A stretch of DNA of 64,000 nucleotides, taken from positions 1-64,000 of the forward strand of contig NZ_JALXKS010000001.1 of NCBI RefSeq assembly GCF_025144725.1. Direction: 5' to 3'. Within the stretch, counting starts at the first letter, position 1. Every line of letters starts with the position of its first letter. Source of the stretch: Brevibacterium sp. p3-SID960. Its GTDB lineage: Bacteria > Actinomycetota > Actinomycetes > Actinomycetales > Brevibacteriaceae. This document shows, one piece after another, positions 8,494-18,229 of the stretch. The notes under the pieces were generated by a model. That model ran no database searches and was not told where the DNA came from. It saw only the letters and a program-made list of their open reading frames with translations. Made by a program: the position numbers and the translations under genes.

Positions 8494-10713
8494 CTATTCG
8501 TCTGCTTCTTCCTCTTCCTCTGCGACCGGGACGAGCGAGAGCTTGCCGCGGTCGTCGACCTTGGTGATCTCGACCTGGATCTTCTGCCCGACACCGAGGA
8601 CGTCTTCGACGTCTTCGACGCGCTTGCCGCCGTTGAGCTTCTTGAGCTCGGAGATGTGCAGCAGACCGTCCTTGCCCGGGGTCAGCGAAACGAAGGCGCC
8701 GAAGGACATGCACTTGACGACGGTGCCGAGGTAGCGCTCACCGACCTCGGGGACCTGCGGGTTGGCGATCGCGTTGATCGCCGAGCGGGCCGCTTCAGCC
8801 GAGGTGCCGTCGGTGGCGCCGATGAGCACCGTGCCGTCGTCTTCGATACTGATCTCCGCGCCGGTGTCTTCCTGGATCTGGTTGATCATCTTGCCCTTGG
8901 GGCCGATGACCTCGCCGATCTTGTCGACCGGGATGTTGACCGAGATGATCCGCGGGGCTGTCGGGTTCATCTCAGCCGGTGCGGAGATGGCCTCGTTCAT
9001 GACATCGAGGATCACGAGGCGGGCGTCCTTGGCCTGCTTGAGCGCCGCAGCCAGGACCGAGGCCGGGATGCCGTCGAGCTTGGTGTCGAGCTGGATGGCG
9101 GTGATGAAGTCCTTGGTGCCGGCGACCTTGAAATCCATGTCGCCGAAGGCGTCTTCGGCGCCGAGGATGTCGGTCAGGGCGGCGTAGGCGGTCTGCGGTC
9201 CGTCAGCGGTGTCGATGACGTCGGACACCAGGCCCATGGCGATGCCTGCGACCGGGGCGCGCAGCGGCACACCGGCTTCGAGCATCGACAGAGTCGAAGC
9301 ACACACCGAGCCCATCGAAGTCGAACCGTTCGACCCGAGGGCCTCGGAGACCTGGCGGATGGCGTACGGGAACTCCTCGCGGCTGGGCAGCACAGGCACG
9401 AGCGCGCGCTCGGCGAGCGCGCCGTGGCCGATCTCGCGGCGCTTGGGGCTGCCGACACGGCCGGTCTCACCGGTCGAGTACGGCGGGAAGTTGTAGTGGT
9501 GCAGGTAGCGCTTTGAGGTGACCGGCGACAGCGAGTCGATCTGCTGCTCGAGCTTGAGCATGTTGAGCGTGGTGACACCGAGGATCTGGGTCTCACCGCG
9601 CTCGAACAGCGCCGAGCCGTGCACCCGCGGGATGACGCCGGTCTCGGCGGTCAGCGGTCGGATGTCCTTGAGCCCGCGGCCGTCGATGCGGATCTGGTCG
9701 GTGAGGATGCGCTTGCGCACGATGTCCTTGGTCAGGGCATCGAGGGCTGCGACGATCTCCTGCTCGCGGCCTTCGAACTGCTCGCCGAGGTCGGTCAGCA
9801 CCTTCGCGAGGAGTTCGTCGCCTGCGGCTTCGCGCTCCTTCTTGTCAGCGATCTGGAAGTTCTTCGTCTGCTGCTCGCGGGCGGCGGACTCGACGGCGGC
9901 GTAGACGTCGTCCTCGTAGGGCTTGAACACCGGGAACTCGGCGACCGGCTTGGCGGCCTTGTCAGCAAGCTCCTGCTGCGCGCGGCACAGCTCCTGGATG
10001 AACGGCTTGGCGGCCTCGAGACCTTCGGCGACGATCTCCTCGGTCGGCACGGTGCCGCCGGCGCGCATCGTGTTCCAGGCGTTCTCCGACGCTTCGGCCT
10101 CGACCATCATGATGGCGACGTCGTCACCGACGACTCGGCCGGCAACAGCCATGTCGAACACGGCGTTCTCCAGCTGCGAGTGGTTCGGGAACGCCACCCA
10201 CTGGTCGTCGATGAGGGCGACGCGCACGCCGCCGATCGGGCCGGAGAACGGCAGGCCGGAGAGCTGGGTCGACATCGAGGCGGCGTTGATGGCCAGGGTG
10301 TCGTAGATGTGGTCGGGGTGGATCGACATGACGTTGACGACGATCTGCACCTCGTTGCGCAGGCCCTTGACGAACGACGGGCGCAGGGGCCGGTCGATGA
10401 GGCGGCAGGCGAGGATCGCATCGGTCGAGGGGCGTCCCTCGCGGCGGAAGAACGATCCTGGGATGCGGCCGGCGGCGTACATGCGCTCTTCGACGTCGAC
10501 GGTGAGCGGGAAGAAGTCGAGGTGCTCCTTCGGGTTCTTGCTCACGGCGGTCGCCGAGAGCAGCATCGTCTCGTCGTCGAGGTAGGCTACAGCGCAGCCT
10601 GCGGCCTGCTGGGCCAGGCGGCCGGTTTCGAAGCGGACAGTGTGGGAGCCGAAGCGCCCGTTGTCAATGTGGGCAACAGCAGATTCGGGATTGATTCCCA
10701 AGTGTTTCTCCAT
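8494..10713 (-). CDS. pnp: Polyribonucleotide nucleotidyltransferase (PNPase)
   Basis: Phosphorolytic 3'-5' exoribonuclease. Two RNase PH-type domains, an intervening helical domain, a KH domain ([25 protein letters not shown]) and a C-terminal S1 domain are all present in 739 residues, followed by a short acidic tail. The frame extends to 10857, but [12 protein letters not shown] at 10713 matches the usual actinobacterial start; its ribosome-binding site is weak. It lies downstream of rpsO and the rpsO terminator hairpin, the standard order. Confidence 0.97.
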   Translation of the reverse strand: MEKHLGINPESAVAHIDNGRFGSHTVRFETGRLAQQAAGCAVAYLDDETMLLSATAVSKNPKEHLDFFPLTVDVEERMYAAGRIPGSFFRREGRPSTDAILACRLIDRPLRPSFVKGLRNEVQIVVNVMSIHPDHIYDTLAINAASMSTQLSGLPFSGPIGGVRVALIDDQWVAFPNHSQLENAVFDMAVAGRVVGDDVAIMMVEAEASENAWNTMRAGGTVPTEEIVAEGLEAAKPFIQELCRAQQELADKAAKPVAEFPVFKPYEDDVYAAVESAAREQQTKNFQIADKKEREAAGDELLAKVLTDLGEQFEGREQEIVAALDALTKDIVRKRILTDQIRIDGRGLKDIRPLTAETGVIPRVHGSALFERGETQILGVTTLNMLKLEQQIDSLSPVTSKRYLHHYNFPPYSTGETGRVGSPKRREIGHGALAERALVPVLPSREEFPYAIRQVSEALGSNGSTSMGSVCASTLSMLEAGVPLRAPVAGIAMGLVSDVIDTADGPQTAYAALTDILGAEDAFGDMDFKVAGTKDFITAIQLDTKLDGIPASVLAAALKQAKDARLVILDVMNEAISAPAEMNPTAPRIISVNIPVDKIGEVIGPKGKMINQIQEDTGAEISIEDDGTVLIGATDGTSAEAARSAINAIANPQVPEVGERYLGTVVKCMSFGAFVSLTPGKDGLLHISELKKLNGGKRVEDVEDVLGVGQKIQVEITKVDDRGKLSLVPVAEEEEEADE

Positions 10714-10914
10714 TCGGGTTCTGCGCTCGGGCTCTCTGCCCGGCGCGCGGATCGCCTGCGCTAAATATGCGGCGGGTGGGCAGGGCTGCGCACACGCGAG
10801 CCGGCTGCAAGGGATCCGGTCATCGATCGAGACCCACGCACGAGGTGCGGAGGCCACTACCGACCACCGGAGCTTCGTCAGCTGCCGGTTCCAGACTCTC
10901 AGTCAGTGTAACAA

Positions 10915-10927
10915 GCAGGTCACCTGC
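10915..10927. other. Short perfect inverted repeat in the pnp leader region
   Basis: GCAGGT and ACCTGC flank one base, about 200 bases upstream of the pnp start. It could be a small hairpin in the pnp 5' leader or a regulator site. I cannot distinguish these. Confidence 0.3.
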
Positions 10928-10934
10928 ACTGAAA

Positions 10935-10976
10935 ACGCGAAAGGGAACCGCCGTGCCCGGCGATTCCCTTTCGCGT
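10935..10976 (-). terminator. Intrinsic terminator of rpsO
   Basis: A perfect 13-base stem, ACGCGAAAGGGAA (10935-10947) pairing with its complement (10964-10976). The loop itself holds a CGCCG/CGGCG stem. On the minus strand it is followed by TTTTC, a classic rho-independent layout 18 bases after the rpsO stop. It may also attenuate read-through into pnp. Confidence 0.9.
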
Positions 10977-10994
10977 CGTGCAGATCGCTTTCGC

Positions 10995-11264
10995 TCAGCG
11001 GCGCAGGCCGAGGCGAGCGATGAGCGAGCGGTAGCGCTCGATGTCGATCTGCTGCAGGTACTTGAGCATGCGGCGGCGCTGACCGACGAGCAGCAGGAGG
11101 CCACGACGCGAGTGGTGGTCGTGCTTGTGCTCCTTGAAGTGCTCGGTCAGGTCGGTGATGCGCTTGGTCAGAATCGCGACCTGAACCTCGGGAGATCCCG
11201 TGTCGCCTTCGTGAGTTGCATATTCCTTGATGATGTCCTGCTTGACCTTCGGATCAAGTGCCAT
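10995..11264 (-). CDS. rpsO: 30S ribosomal protein S15
   Basis: Binds 16S rRNA in the small-subunit platform. The 89-residue product [16 protein letters not shown] ... is full length, with the conserved [11 protein letters not shown] and [10 protein letters not shown] segments. The ATG at 11264 follows GAAGGAGAGATCTC; the frame upstream to 11348 is a non-coding extension. It lies between ribF and pnp as usual. Confidence 0.98.
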   Translation of the reverse strand: MALDPKVKQDIIKEYATHEGDTGSPEVQVAILTKRITDLTEHFKEHKHDHHSRRGLLLLVGQRRRMLKYLQQIDIERYRSLIARLGLRR

Positions 11265-11297
11265 GAGATCTCTCCTTCTTCCACGTCGTTGCGCGGC

Positions 11298-11318
11298 GCC
11301 GGAGCCTTCTGCTCCGGC
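11298..11318 (-). terminator. Hairpin between ribF and rpsO
   Basis: GCCGGAGC (11298-11305) pairs with GCTCCGGC (11311-11318) over a 5-base loop, 34 bases upstream of the rpsO start codon. On the minus strand rpsO lies downstream of ribF's promoter-distal neighbour region, so this could be a weak terminator or a leader structure of rpsO. There is no T-run. Confidence 0.5.
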
Positions 11319-11367
11319 CCTGTCAGACCGCGGCCGGCGTGACGGCATGCTGAAAAGACAGCGTCGC

Positions 11368-12315
11368 TCAGCTTAGCACACTGCGGACTTCGGAGACATC
11401 CTCGTGCATCTGGGCGATGAGGTCCTCCATTCCGTCGAAGGTGATCTGGCCGCGGATGAGCTTGACGAACTCCAAGCTCATGGTCGATCCGTAGACGTCG
11501 AAGTCGGCGAACTCCTTGTCGAGCACATAGGCCTCGACCCGCCGCGAGACACCGTCGAAAGTCGGGTTGGTGCCCACGGAGATCGCCGCCGGGTAACCCT
11601 CGGGGTCTGAGTCGAAGTGGGCGATGCCGGCGTAGACGCCATCGGCGGGAACCATGCCCTCGCTGTCCTTGCCGAGGTTGGCGGTCGGGAAGCCGAGCTC
11701 GCGGCCACGGGCATCGCCGTGGACGACGGTGCCGACGACGGTGTGCGGGGAGCCGAGAACCTCGGCTGCGTCATCGACACGGCCTTCGGCCAGCAGCTGG
11801 CGCACCAGCGTCGAGGAGTCCCGGCCGGTGGCGCCGGGAGCGTGGCCGACGTCGTCGATGGTGACGATCTCCAGGCCGTTGTCCGCGCCGAGCTGTTCGA
11901 GCGTGTCGATGGTGCCGTGGTTGCCGCGGCCGAAGCGCACGTCCCGGCCGACGGCGATGAGCTTGGCGCGCAGCCGCCCGACGAGGTAAGCGTCGACGAA
12001 GTCCTCAGCGGTCTGGTCGGCGAAGTCGAGTGAGTAGCGCTGCACGAGCACCGCGTCGATGCCGGTCTCTGCCATCCGGGCCAGCCGCTCGGTCAGCCCG
12101 GTGATCTGCTCGGGTGCGGAGTCGGGGGCGTGGACGCTGCGCGGGTGGGGGTCGAAGGTGATGGCGAGGGACCGCAGGCCGCGTGCGCGGGCGAGCTCGG
12201 CGAGCTGGCCGAGCACGGCCTGGTGGCCGCGGTGCACGCCGTCGAAGTTGCCGAGCGTGACGGCGGTGTGACCGAAATCGGGTGGGATCTGGTCGATGTC
12301 CCAGAGAACTTCCAC
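11368..12315 (-). CDS. ribF: Bifunctional riboflavin kinase / FAD synthetase
   Basis: Converts riboflavin to FMN and FAD. The N-terminal adenylyltransferase motif [13 protein letters not shown] is near residues 20-32, and the C-terminal riboflavin-kinase domain carries FPTANL and the [12 protein letters not shown] segment. GTG 12315 follows GAAGGGGCGAGAA and gives the usual short N-terminus ([11 protein letters not shown]). Upstream GTG 12372 and ATG 12348 lack ribosome-binding sites. About 315 residues, normal for the family. It sits between truB and rpsO. Confidence 0.93.
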   Translation of the reverse strand: MEVLWDIDQIPPDFGHTAVTLGNFDGVHRGHQAVLGQLAELARARGLRSLAITFDPHPRSVHAPDSAPEQITGLTERLARMAETGIDAVLVQRYSLDFADQTAEDFVDAYLVGRLRAKLIAVGRDVRFGRGNHGTIDTLEQLGADNGLEIVTIDDVGHAPGATGRDSSTLVRQLLAEGRVDDAAEVLGSPHTVVGTVVHGDARGRELGFPTANLGKDSEGMVPADGVYAGIAHFDSDPEGYPAAISVGTNPTFDGVSRRVEAYVLDKEFADFDVYGSTMSLEFVKLIRGQITFDGMEDLIAQMHEDVSEVRSVLS

Positions 12316-12402
12316 TTCTCGCCCCTTCCCAGGCGTCGCTGGTCTCATATCGCTGGAGTCGAATACCGCCACAACGTTACCGCACGCCCAGCCCTGCCCT
12401 GC

Positions 12403-13341
12403 TCACGCCGGGGGCTGCTGCGCGATGCCAGCGGCGGTCTTGAGCTTCTCACCGCGGCGTTCGATCACGGCGATGAGCTCTCCTGAGCAGATGCCAGCCC
12501 ACGGTCCCGGTCCCGAGGCGGTGACCGGGTCGATGAACTGGCCGCTGAGCAGGGCTCGCGATTCCTCGCGAGTGAGCGCGCGGACCGGCAGCACCTGCGC
12601 GGCTGCGGTGGCGAGGTCGATCGGTGCCGGCGGCTTTACCGCCTCGGGGTCGGTGAGGTCCTCGGGCAGCTGGTGGCCGGGCAGCGCGAAGGGGCCGACG
12701 TGGGTGCGGCGCAGCGCGGTGAGGTGGCCGTAGACGCCGAGGCCCCCGCCGAGGTCGCGGGCCAGGGCGCGGATGTAGGTGCCCGAGGTGCAGGAGACGG
12801 TGACGTCGAGGTCGATGGCCGGCCGGTCGGAGTCGAGGTGCCGGCGGATGTCGTGGATGTCGAAGCCGGTGATCGTCACCGGCCGGGCGGCAAGCTCGAC
12901 GTCGGAACCGGCGCGGACGAGCTGGTAGGCGCGCTTGCCGTCGACCTTGATCGCCGAGACGGCGCTGGGCACCTGTTCGATCGTCCCGCGCAGGGCCGCA
13001 ACGCCGCCGGCGATCTGCTCGTCGCTGACGGCGGCCAGAGCGGCGGGGGCGGCGAACCGGTCGGCGGCCGAGTCGGCATCATCAGACGGTGTCGAGGCGC
13101 CGAGCCGGATGGTGGCGGTGTAGGTCTTGTCCAGCCCGATGAGGTACGTCAGCAGCTTGGTGCCGCGGCCGAGGCCGGCCACGAGCACCCCGGTGGCCAT
13201 CGGGTCGAGCGTGCCGGCGTGGCCGACCCGCCGGGTGCCGTACCAGCGGCGCAGCCGGGAGACCACCGCATGGGACGACATGCCGGTGGGTTTGTCGATG
13301 ACGAGGATGCCGTTGACCGGCGAGTCGGTGCGCTTGGCCAT
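12403..13341 (-). CDS. truB: tRNA pseudouridine(55) synthase
   Basis: Makes pseudouridine 55 in the tRNA T-loop. It has GILVIDKPTGMSSHAVV at the N-terminus, the catalytic-Asp motif GHAGTLDPMATGVL near residues 41-54, and a C-terminal PUA-like part. ATG 13341 follows GGAGAACCCTC. At 312 residues it is a normal actinobacterial TruB. The C-terminal region carries TASG encoded by a near-copy of the dispersed 12-mer. Confidence 0.96.
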   Translation of the reverse strand: MAKRTDSPVNGILVIDKPTGMSSHAVVSRLRRWYGTRRVGHAGTLDPMATGVLVAGLGRGTKLLTYLIGLDKTYTATIRLGASTPSDDADSAADRFAAPAALAAVSDEQIAGGVAALRGTIEQVPSAVSAIKVDGKRAYQLVRAGSDVELAARPVTITGFDIHDIRRHLDSDRPAIDLDVTVSCTSGTYIRALARDLGGGLGVYGHLTALRRTHVGPFALPGHQLPEDLTDPEAVKPPAPIDLATAAAQVLPVRALTREESRALLSGQFIDPVTASGPGPWAGICSGELIAVIERRGEKLKTAAGIAQQPPA

Positions 13342-13370
13342 GAGGGTTCTCCGGGCTCTTGGCGGACATG

Positions 13371-13405
13371 ACAGCAGGCTCAAGCCTAGCGCTTGAGCCT
13401 GCTGT
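13371..13405 (-). terminator. Strong hairpin after the ARB_07466-like gene
   Basis: Perfect 14-base arms ACAGCAGGCTCAAG (13371-13384) and CTTGAGCCTGCTGT (13392-13405) enclose a 7-base loop. It lies between the stop of the upstream gene and the truB start, so it probably separates the two transcripts. No T-run follows. Confidence 0.75.
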
Positions 13406-13443
13406 GGGAGAGTCGGGTGCGGGTGGGCGGCCCGCCGGTCACG

Positions 13444-14349
13444 TCACTTGAAGGACACGTGCACGTGGTCGTAGTGGTTGGCGGTGTCGCCGCCGCGGTT
13501 CTCCATCGGCTTGCCCTTCCAGCCGTTGGTCGAGGCGTAGTACTTCTGCTCCCAGATGACGTACTTGACGTTGAGCTCCTGGCGGTTGTCGATGAGGAAC
13601 TTCGTGATCTGGTCGCCGACCGAGCCGCGGATCATCGCGTCGACGGCCAAGCCGCTGTTGTGATCCGAGCCGGCCTGGTTGCGGTGCCCGCCGTAGGACT
13701 TGACCTCGGGGAAGTTCGCGCAGATCGCACGGTAGCCGTTGACGGCCGCCGGCTGCAGACCGGATTCGATGCTCGAGGACACGCTGCAGACTTCGTAGGA
13801 GACGTTGGTGTCGCGCCCCTTCGAGCGGGAGGCGGTGTCATCGCCGCCGCGCTGGGTCGTCGACTTCGCCGAGCTGCTCGACGCGGCGGCCGACTCCGGC
13901 TCCGGCTTCGGCTCCGGCTTCGGCTTCGGGGTGGTTGCGCTGACGGCACCGGACTTGCTCTGGTAGTCCTTGTTGTCCTTCAGACCCTCTTCGTAGGCCT
14001 TGGCGGCTTCCTCGCGCTGCTGGTCGAGCGCGTCTTCGTCGACGAGACTGATGTCCTCTTCGGGCTCCGGCGAGGAGGCTGCCTGCTGCTCGGTCTTGAC
14101 GACGCCGGACTCGCTGTTGGGTCCGAGCGCGAAGGAGGAGGCGACGATCGCAGTGGTGGCAGCGGCCGGAATGGCGATGGCGGCCACCATCGGCTTGCGC
14201 TTGACGGTCTTGATGACGCCGGTGGCCGTCGAGGCCTGCTCGGCAGAGTGCCGTCCGCTGCCGGAGCGCCCGAGGCGGCTGAGATCGCGGACGAGCGTGC
14301 GGGCGCTGGAGGCCCAGGACGACTGGTTCGGATCAGAGTGCTTACCCAA
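13444..14349 (-). CDS. Membrane-anchored ARB_07466-like / M15-like domain protein
   Basis: 301 residues. It has a short cytoplasmic N-terminus, one membrane segment (about residues 54-78), an acidic and Pro-Lys-Glu-rich linker (about 85-145), and a C-terminal extracellular domain. That domain carries GSDHNSGLAVDAMI and NHYDHVHVSFK, the two His clusters of the ARB_07466/D-Ala-D-Ala carboxypeptidase-like fold. A cell-wall role is inferred from topology and fold; activity is unproven. Its leader (14350-14523) is AT-richer with repeated GTAAC/GTTAC elements, reminiscent of actinobacterial cell-wall hydrolase promoters. Confidence 0.8.
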   Translation of the reverse strand: MGKHSDPNQSSWASSARTLVRDLSRLGRSGSGRHSAEQASTATGVIKTVKRKPMVAAIAIPAAATTAIVASSFALGPNSESGVVKTEQQAASSPEPEEDISLVDEDALDQQREEAAKAYEEGLKDNKDYQSKSGAVSATTPKPKPEPKPEPESAAASSSSAKSTTQRGGDDTASRSKGRDTNVSYEVCSVSSSIESGLQPAAVNGYRAICANFPEVKSYGGHRNQAGSDHNSGLAVDAMIRGSVGDQITKFLIDNRQELNVKYVIWEQKYYASTNGWKGKPMENRGGDTANHYDHVHVSFK

Positions 14350-14523
14350 TTCGACTATCCCTTAACAAAGCTGTAATCGTTCTGTGATCTCGTAAAAGTG
14401 TAACGGCAACCCAGTCGATAACAAAACAATGACGGAAACTCATACCCGCGAGCTGCCTCACACCTCGGGGCAGGGCGTTTCCGTCTCGTTCACGGGCGAT
14501 AGCTCACCAGCGCGGATGTCGTC

Positions 14524-15324
14524 TCAGGCGAGAAAGTCGAATCCGAGTGTGAGGATGAGCGCGGAGACGACGATGAGGAACACGACGCGCACGAAGCCGC
14601 TGCCGAACCGGATCGCGGTTCGGGCGCCGATGAACCCGCCGACGACGTTGCCGGCGGCCACGGCCGCGCCGAGTGCCCAGATGACGTGGCCGCTCGGGAC
14701 GAAGTACAGCAGCGCCCCCAGGTTGGTCGCCCAGTTGACGACCTTCGCCATGGCCGAGGCATGGAGGAAGTCGAAGCCGATGATGGACACGAAGGCGATG
14801 ACGAGGAAGGAACCGGTGCCCGGCCCGAGCAGCCCGTCGTAGAACCCGATGAGCAGTCCGATGAGCCAGGAGATCGCATGGTGGCGTTTGGAATGCTCGC
14901 CGAAGCGCAGCTGGGCGGCCAGGCCGAGCTGGGGTTTGAGCAGTGTGAACACCGCTACCGCGATGAGGGCGGTGAGGATGACAGATTCGAACACGCTGGT
15001 CGGCAGCAGCGTGGCGACGCGCGCCCCGAGGATCGCTCCGAGCAGGGCGGTGACCGAGGCGGGGATCGTCGCTGACTTGTCCGGTCTGACCCGGGACAGA
15101 TAGGTCAGCGCCGAGGCGGTGGTGCCGGCGATGGAGCCGAGCTTGTTCGTCGCCAGCGCCTGGACCGGGGTGATGCCGGGGACCATGAGCAGAACCGGCA
15201 GCTGGATGAGGCCTCCGCCGCCGACGACGGCGTCGATCCACCCGGCGAGCAGGCCCGCAGCCAGGAGCAGCAGCACGAGTGTCAGCGTCACGTCGATGCT
15301 GCCGGTGTCCATCAGCCAGTCCAT
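14524..15324 (-). CDS. TSUP (TauE/SafE) family membrane transporter
   Basis: Probable anion/organosulfonate exporter or permease of the sulfite exporter TauE/SafE family. 266 residues with about eight hydrophobic segments and the family motif LAGWIDAVVGGGGLIQLP near residues 23-41, repeated in degenerate form (GFYDGLLGPGTGSFL) in the second half. The substrate cannot be read from sequence. It sits between rbfA and the ARB_07466-like gene, splitting the usual rbfA-truB neighbourhood. Confidence 0.88.
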   Translation of the reverse strand: MDWLMDTGSIDVTLTLVLLLLAAGLLAGWIDAVVGGGGLIQLPVLLMVPGITPVQALATNKLGSIAGTTASALTYLSRVRPDKSATIPASVTALLGAILGARVATLLPTSVFESVILTALIAVAVFTLLKPQLGLAAQLRFGEHSKRHHAISWLIGLLIGFYDGLLGPGTGSFLVIAFVSIIGFDFLHASAMAKVVNWATNLGALLYFVPSGHVIWALGAAVAAGNVVGGFIGARTAIRFGSGFVRVVFLIVVSALILTLGFDFLA

Positions 15325-15381
15325 GCAGGCTGCTCCTCCCCTGTGTCTGTCGGCAGACGGTTGTTCTTCACGACAGACAGT

Positions 15382-15416
15382 CAGGCAGGCACCGGATGGG
15401 TTCCGGTGCCTGCCTG
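15382..15416 (-). terminator. Terminator downstream of rbfA
   Basis: Perfect 15-base arms, CAGGCAGGCACCGGA (15382-15396) and its complement (15402-15416), around a TGGGT loop, in the gap between rbfA and the TSUP gene. A very stable hairpin without a T-run. Confidence 0.8.
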
Positions 15417-15468
15417 CTGCTGTTCGGCTCTGTGGTGCGGCGCGCGGTCGCAGACGCGGACCCGCAGC

Positions 15469-15909
15469 TCAGTCGCGGGACTCCTCGTCCTCGTGCGGCT
15501 TGCGGTACGGATCGGCCTCCCCTGCCGGAGCGGCGTCCTTGGCAAGCGCTGCGACTTCGGCATCGCGGGCTGCCGCCTGGGCGAGCAGCTCTTCGAGTTC
15601 GGCTGCAGCGGCCGGCACCGAGTCGGCGATGAACTCCAGCGACGGGGTCAGCCGGATCTGCAGTCCCTTGCCGACCTCGGAGCGGATGAGCCCCTTGGCC
15701 GAATTCAGCGCAGCCTGCGTGGACACGAGCTGATCTTCGTCACCGTAGACGGTGTAGAAGACCGAGGCGTGCTGCAGGTCGCCGGTGACGCGGACGTCGG
15801 TGACGGTGACAAAGCCCAGGCGCGGGTCCTTGATCCGCTTCTCCAGCGTCTGCGCGACGATGACCTTGATGCGGTCGGCGATCTTCCTGGCGCGGGTGGC
15901 ATCAGCCAT
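15469..15909 (-). CDS. rbfA: 30S ribosome-binding factor A
   Basis: Assists late maturation of the 30S subunit. [20 protein letters not shown] begins at ATG 15909 after AGAGAAGGAACCACC. The KH-like core ([21 protein letters not shown]) and [11 protein letters not shown] are intact, with an acidic tail; 146 residues, normal. In relatives infB lies immediately upstream; here an 81-base G/C-only tract and an lsr2 fragment occupy that place. The frame is open through the tract, so a raw ORF call would give an artificial Lsr2-RbfA fusion of about 245 residues. Confidence 0.93.
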   Translation of the reverse strand: MADATRARKIADRIKVIVAQTLEKRIKDPRLGFVTVTDVRVTGDLQHASVFYTVYGDEDQLVSTQAALNSAKGLIRSEVGKGLQIRLTPSLEFIADSVPAAAAELEELLAQAAARDAEVAALAKDAAPAGEADPYRKPHEDEESRD

Positions 15910-15949
15910 GGTGGTTCCTTCTCTTCGTGTGCCGGGCCTCTTCGGTGGA

Positions 15950-16030
15950 CCCGGGGGGGGGGGGGGGCCGGCGGGGGCGCCGGCGGCGCCGGCGGGGGGG
16001 GGGGGGCGCCGGCGGCCCCCCCGGGCCGGG
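15950..16030. other. 81-base tract of only G and C; probable assembly junction
   Basis: From 15950 to 16030 there is no A or T. It contains 15 G (15953-15967), 13 G (15994-16006), 7 C (16016-16022) and GGCGCC/GCCGGC palindromes between them. It separates two conserved gene blocks that are normally far apart and truncates lsr2. It looks like low-quality or gap-filled sequence, or a rearrangement at a structured tract. Confidence 0.85.
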
Positions 16031-16206
16031 TTGGCGACCCGGCGGGCGCGCTCGATGAACGGTGCGAGAGCCTCACGCAGCTTGGCTGCGTTCTCGCTCG
16101 AGAGCTCGATCTCGTAGTGTCCCTGGTCGATGGAGAACGACACCGTCTCGGCTGCGTCAGTGCCGTCGAAGTCGTCGGTGAGCACAAGCTTCATTTCGCG
16201 TGCCAT
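16021..16206 (-). pseudogene. lsr2: lsr2 5' fragment (H-NS-like nucleoid protein, truncated)
   Basis: The first ~62 codons encode the Lsr2 N-terminal oligomerisation domain ([16 protein letters not shown], then [24 protein letters not shown]). The C-terminal DNA-binding domain with its RGR hook, about 45 residues, is missing; the frame runs into the G/C-only tract and then rbfA. ATG 16206 has a GAAAGG ribosome-binding site. lsr2 directly downstream of lysS matches the actinobacterial lysS-lsr2-clpC order, so the start is genuine and the 3' end lost, either really or by misassembly. Confidence 0.85.
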
Positions 16207-16228
16207 AAGAGCCTTTCGTCGATGCTGG

Positions 16229-16483
16229 TCAATGAGGCGAGGTGTCCTCTCCATCCCGGGTCACGGAGCCGGATTCAGGTTCTGTTTCTGTCACCGTGTT
16301 CGGCGCTGCAGCAGCGGAATCGCCCGGGCGGTTCTCGCCCTGTTTCTCCGAATCTTCTAGATCGGCGTAATACCGGTCCATTTCTCGCCGTTCGATGCTG
16401 TCGGCGCGGATGATGGCACGAATAACGTACCAGAACAGCAGCGCCACACACAGCGATGGCAGAAGGACTTTGATGTATTCCAC
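16229..16483 (-). CDS. Small single-pass membrane protein
   Basis: About 84 residues with one membrane helix ([20 protein letters not shown]) followed by a charged, acidic, Ser/Thr-rich cytoplasmic tail. GTG 16483 has an AGGA box six bases upstream; ATG 16516 is in frame but has no ribosome-binding site. It lies between lysS and lsr2, where many Micrococcales carry a similar short membrane protein. Function unknown. Confidence 0.65.
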   Translation of the reverse strand: MEYIKVLLPSLCVALLFWYVIRAIIRADSIERREMDRYYADLEDSEKQGENRPGDSAAAAPNTVTETEPESGSVTRDGEDTSPH

Positions 16484-16615
16484 AACTGATCCTAACCCTA
16501 AACGGCTCTTGTGCATATCTTTGTCGACAATGTCGGGGTGTGAATCACACGAATATCGTTCAGCTCCCGGTCGTCGGACTGAAAGTGCATCGGTCTTTCA
16601 TCTGCCCGGCTGGGT

Positions 16616-18148
16616 TCAATTCTCAATCGGCTTGATGAATGGGAAGAGAATGGTCTCGCGGATTCCCAGGCCGGTGAGCGCCATGATGAGGCGGTCGATT
16701 CCCATGCCCATTCCACCGCTGGGCGGCATGCCGTATTCCATCGCCATGAGGAAGTCCTCGTCCAGGCGCATCGCCTCGTCGTCGCCGCGCGCGGCGTCAT
16801 TGGCCTGGGCTTCGAAGCGCTCGCGCTGCACGACCGGGTCGACGAGCTCGGAGTAGCCGGTGGCCAGTTCGAAGCCGCGCACATAGAGATCCCATTTCTC
16901 CACCACGCCGGGCTTGTCCCGGTGGGCGCGGACCAGCGGTGAGGTGTCGACCGGGAAATCGACGACGAATGTCGGTGCCCACAGGCGGTCGGAATAGAAG
17001 TGCTCCCACAGCTCTTCGACGTATTTGCCGTGTGTGCGGAACACGCCTTCGAGATCGACATTGTGCTCATCGGCAATAGAAGAGAGCTCTTCAATGCTTG
17101 TGTCGGGAGTCACATCGCGCCCGGCTTCCTCGGACAGCGATTCGTACATGCTCACGACAGCCCAGTCGCCGCCGAAGTCGTATTCGGTGCCGTCGGACAG
17201 GGTGACGGTGAGCGATCCGACGGCGTCCGTGGCGGCATTCTGAATGAGCTCCTGGGTGAGCTTGGCGATCGAATGATAATCGCCGTATGCCTGATATGCC
17301 TCCAGCATGGCGAATTCCGGGGAATGAGTGGAATCGGCACCCTCGTTCCGGAAATTGCGGTTGATCTCGAAGACGTTCTCCAGCCCGCCGACGACAGCGC
17401 GCTTGAGGTACAGCTCCGGGGCGATGCGCAGGAACAGGTCGATGTCGTAGGCGTTCATGTGCGTGCGGAACGGCCGGGCGGCCGCTCCCCCGTGCAGCGT
17501 CTGCAGCATCGGCGTCTCGACCTCGGTGAAGCCGGCGTCGTCGAAGGTGGCGCGCAGCGACTTCATGATGTTCGACCGGGTCTGCACGGTGGTGCGCGCC
17601 TGCTCGCGGGTGATGAGGTCGAGGTAGCGCTGGCGGATCCGCGTCTCGTCGGTCAGCTCGGTGTGCAGCGCCGGCAGCGGGCGCAGCGCCTTGGCTGCGA
17701 TCGCCCACTCGTCGACCATGACGGAGAGCTCACCGCGCTTGGACTTGATGACATGGCCGTGCAGGAACACGTGGTCGCCCAGATCGGCGTCGGACTTCCA
17801 GTCCTCCAGGCGCTCGGCGCCGACGATCTTCTGCGAGAGCATCCCCTGCAGGCGGGTGCCGTCACCGGCCTGCAGGGTGACGAAGCACAGCTTGCCGGTG
17901 TTGCGCACGAACACGACTCGGCCGGCCACGCCGACGAGGTTCTCGGTCTCCTCGCCGGGTTCGAGATTCGGGTGGGCGGCGCGCACCTCGGCGAGCGTGT
18001 GGGTGCGTTCGACGGTGACCGGGTACGCCTGCTGACCGGACTCGAGCAGCCGGGCGCGCTTGTCCTTGCGGATGCGCTGCTGTTCGGGATCGAGGTGTTC
18101 TGGGGTCTCTTCGGGCGCACCAGCCGGTGCCGTGACGTTCTCTGGCAT
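16616..18148 (-). CDS. lysS: Lysyl-tRNA synthetase (class II)
   Basis: Charges tRNA-Lys. It has an N-terminal OB-fold anticodon-binding domain (about residues 65-170) and a class II catalytic core with motif 2 [14 protein letters not shown] and motif 3 [14 protein letters not shown]. 510 residues, normal. The first ATG 18148 opens an Ala/Pro/Glu-rich N-terminal extension of about 40 residues, common in actinobacterial LysS. Confidence 0.97.
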   Translation of the reverse strand: MPENVTAPAGAPEETPEHLDPEQQRIRKDKRARLLESGQQAYPVTVERTHTLAEVRAAHPNLEPGEETENLVGVAGRVVFVRNTGKLCFVTLQAGDGTRLQGMLSQKIVGAERLEDWKSDADLGDHVFLHGHVIKSKRGELSVMVDEWAIAAKALRPLPALHTELTDETRIRQRYLDLITREQARTTVQTRSNIMKSLRATFDDAGFTEVETPMLQTLHGGAAARPFRTHMNAYDIDLFLRIAPELYLKRAVVGGLENVFEINRNFRNEGADSTHSPEFAMLEAYQAYGDYHSIAKLTQELIQNAATDAVGSLTVTLSDGTEYDFGGDWAVVSMYESLSEEAGRDVTPDTSIEELSSIADEHNVDLEGVFRTHGKYVEELWEHFYSDRLWAPTFVVDFPVDTSPLVRAHRDKPGVVEKWDLYVRGFELATGYSELVDPVVQRERFEAQANDAARGDDEAMRLDEDFLMAMEYGMPPSGGMGMGIDRLIMALTGLGIRETILFPFIKPIEN

Positions 18149-18229
18149 GCCTCCAGGGTACTAAGTGCGCCCGCCTGTCAACGAATCCGCAGGTTCGGCT
18201 GACCGGCTGCAGGCTCCGCTGCCGAGGCG

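Noticed and set aside
7065..8567. 500-residue plus-strand frame opposite the M16 peptidase
   Set aside because: Shadow frame typical of high-GC DNA; the minus strand carries the real zinc peptidase motifs.
15469..16206. Natural Lsr2-RbfA fusion protein
   Set aside because: rbfA has its own ribosome-binding site and normal length, and the joining codons are a G/C-only tract of suspect quality, so the in-frame fusion is most likely accidental.
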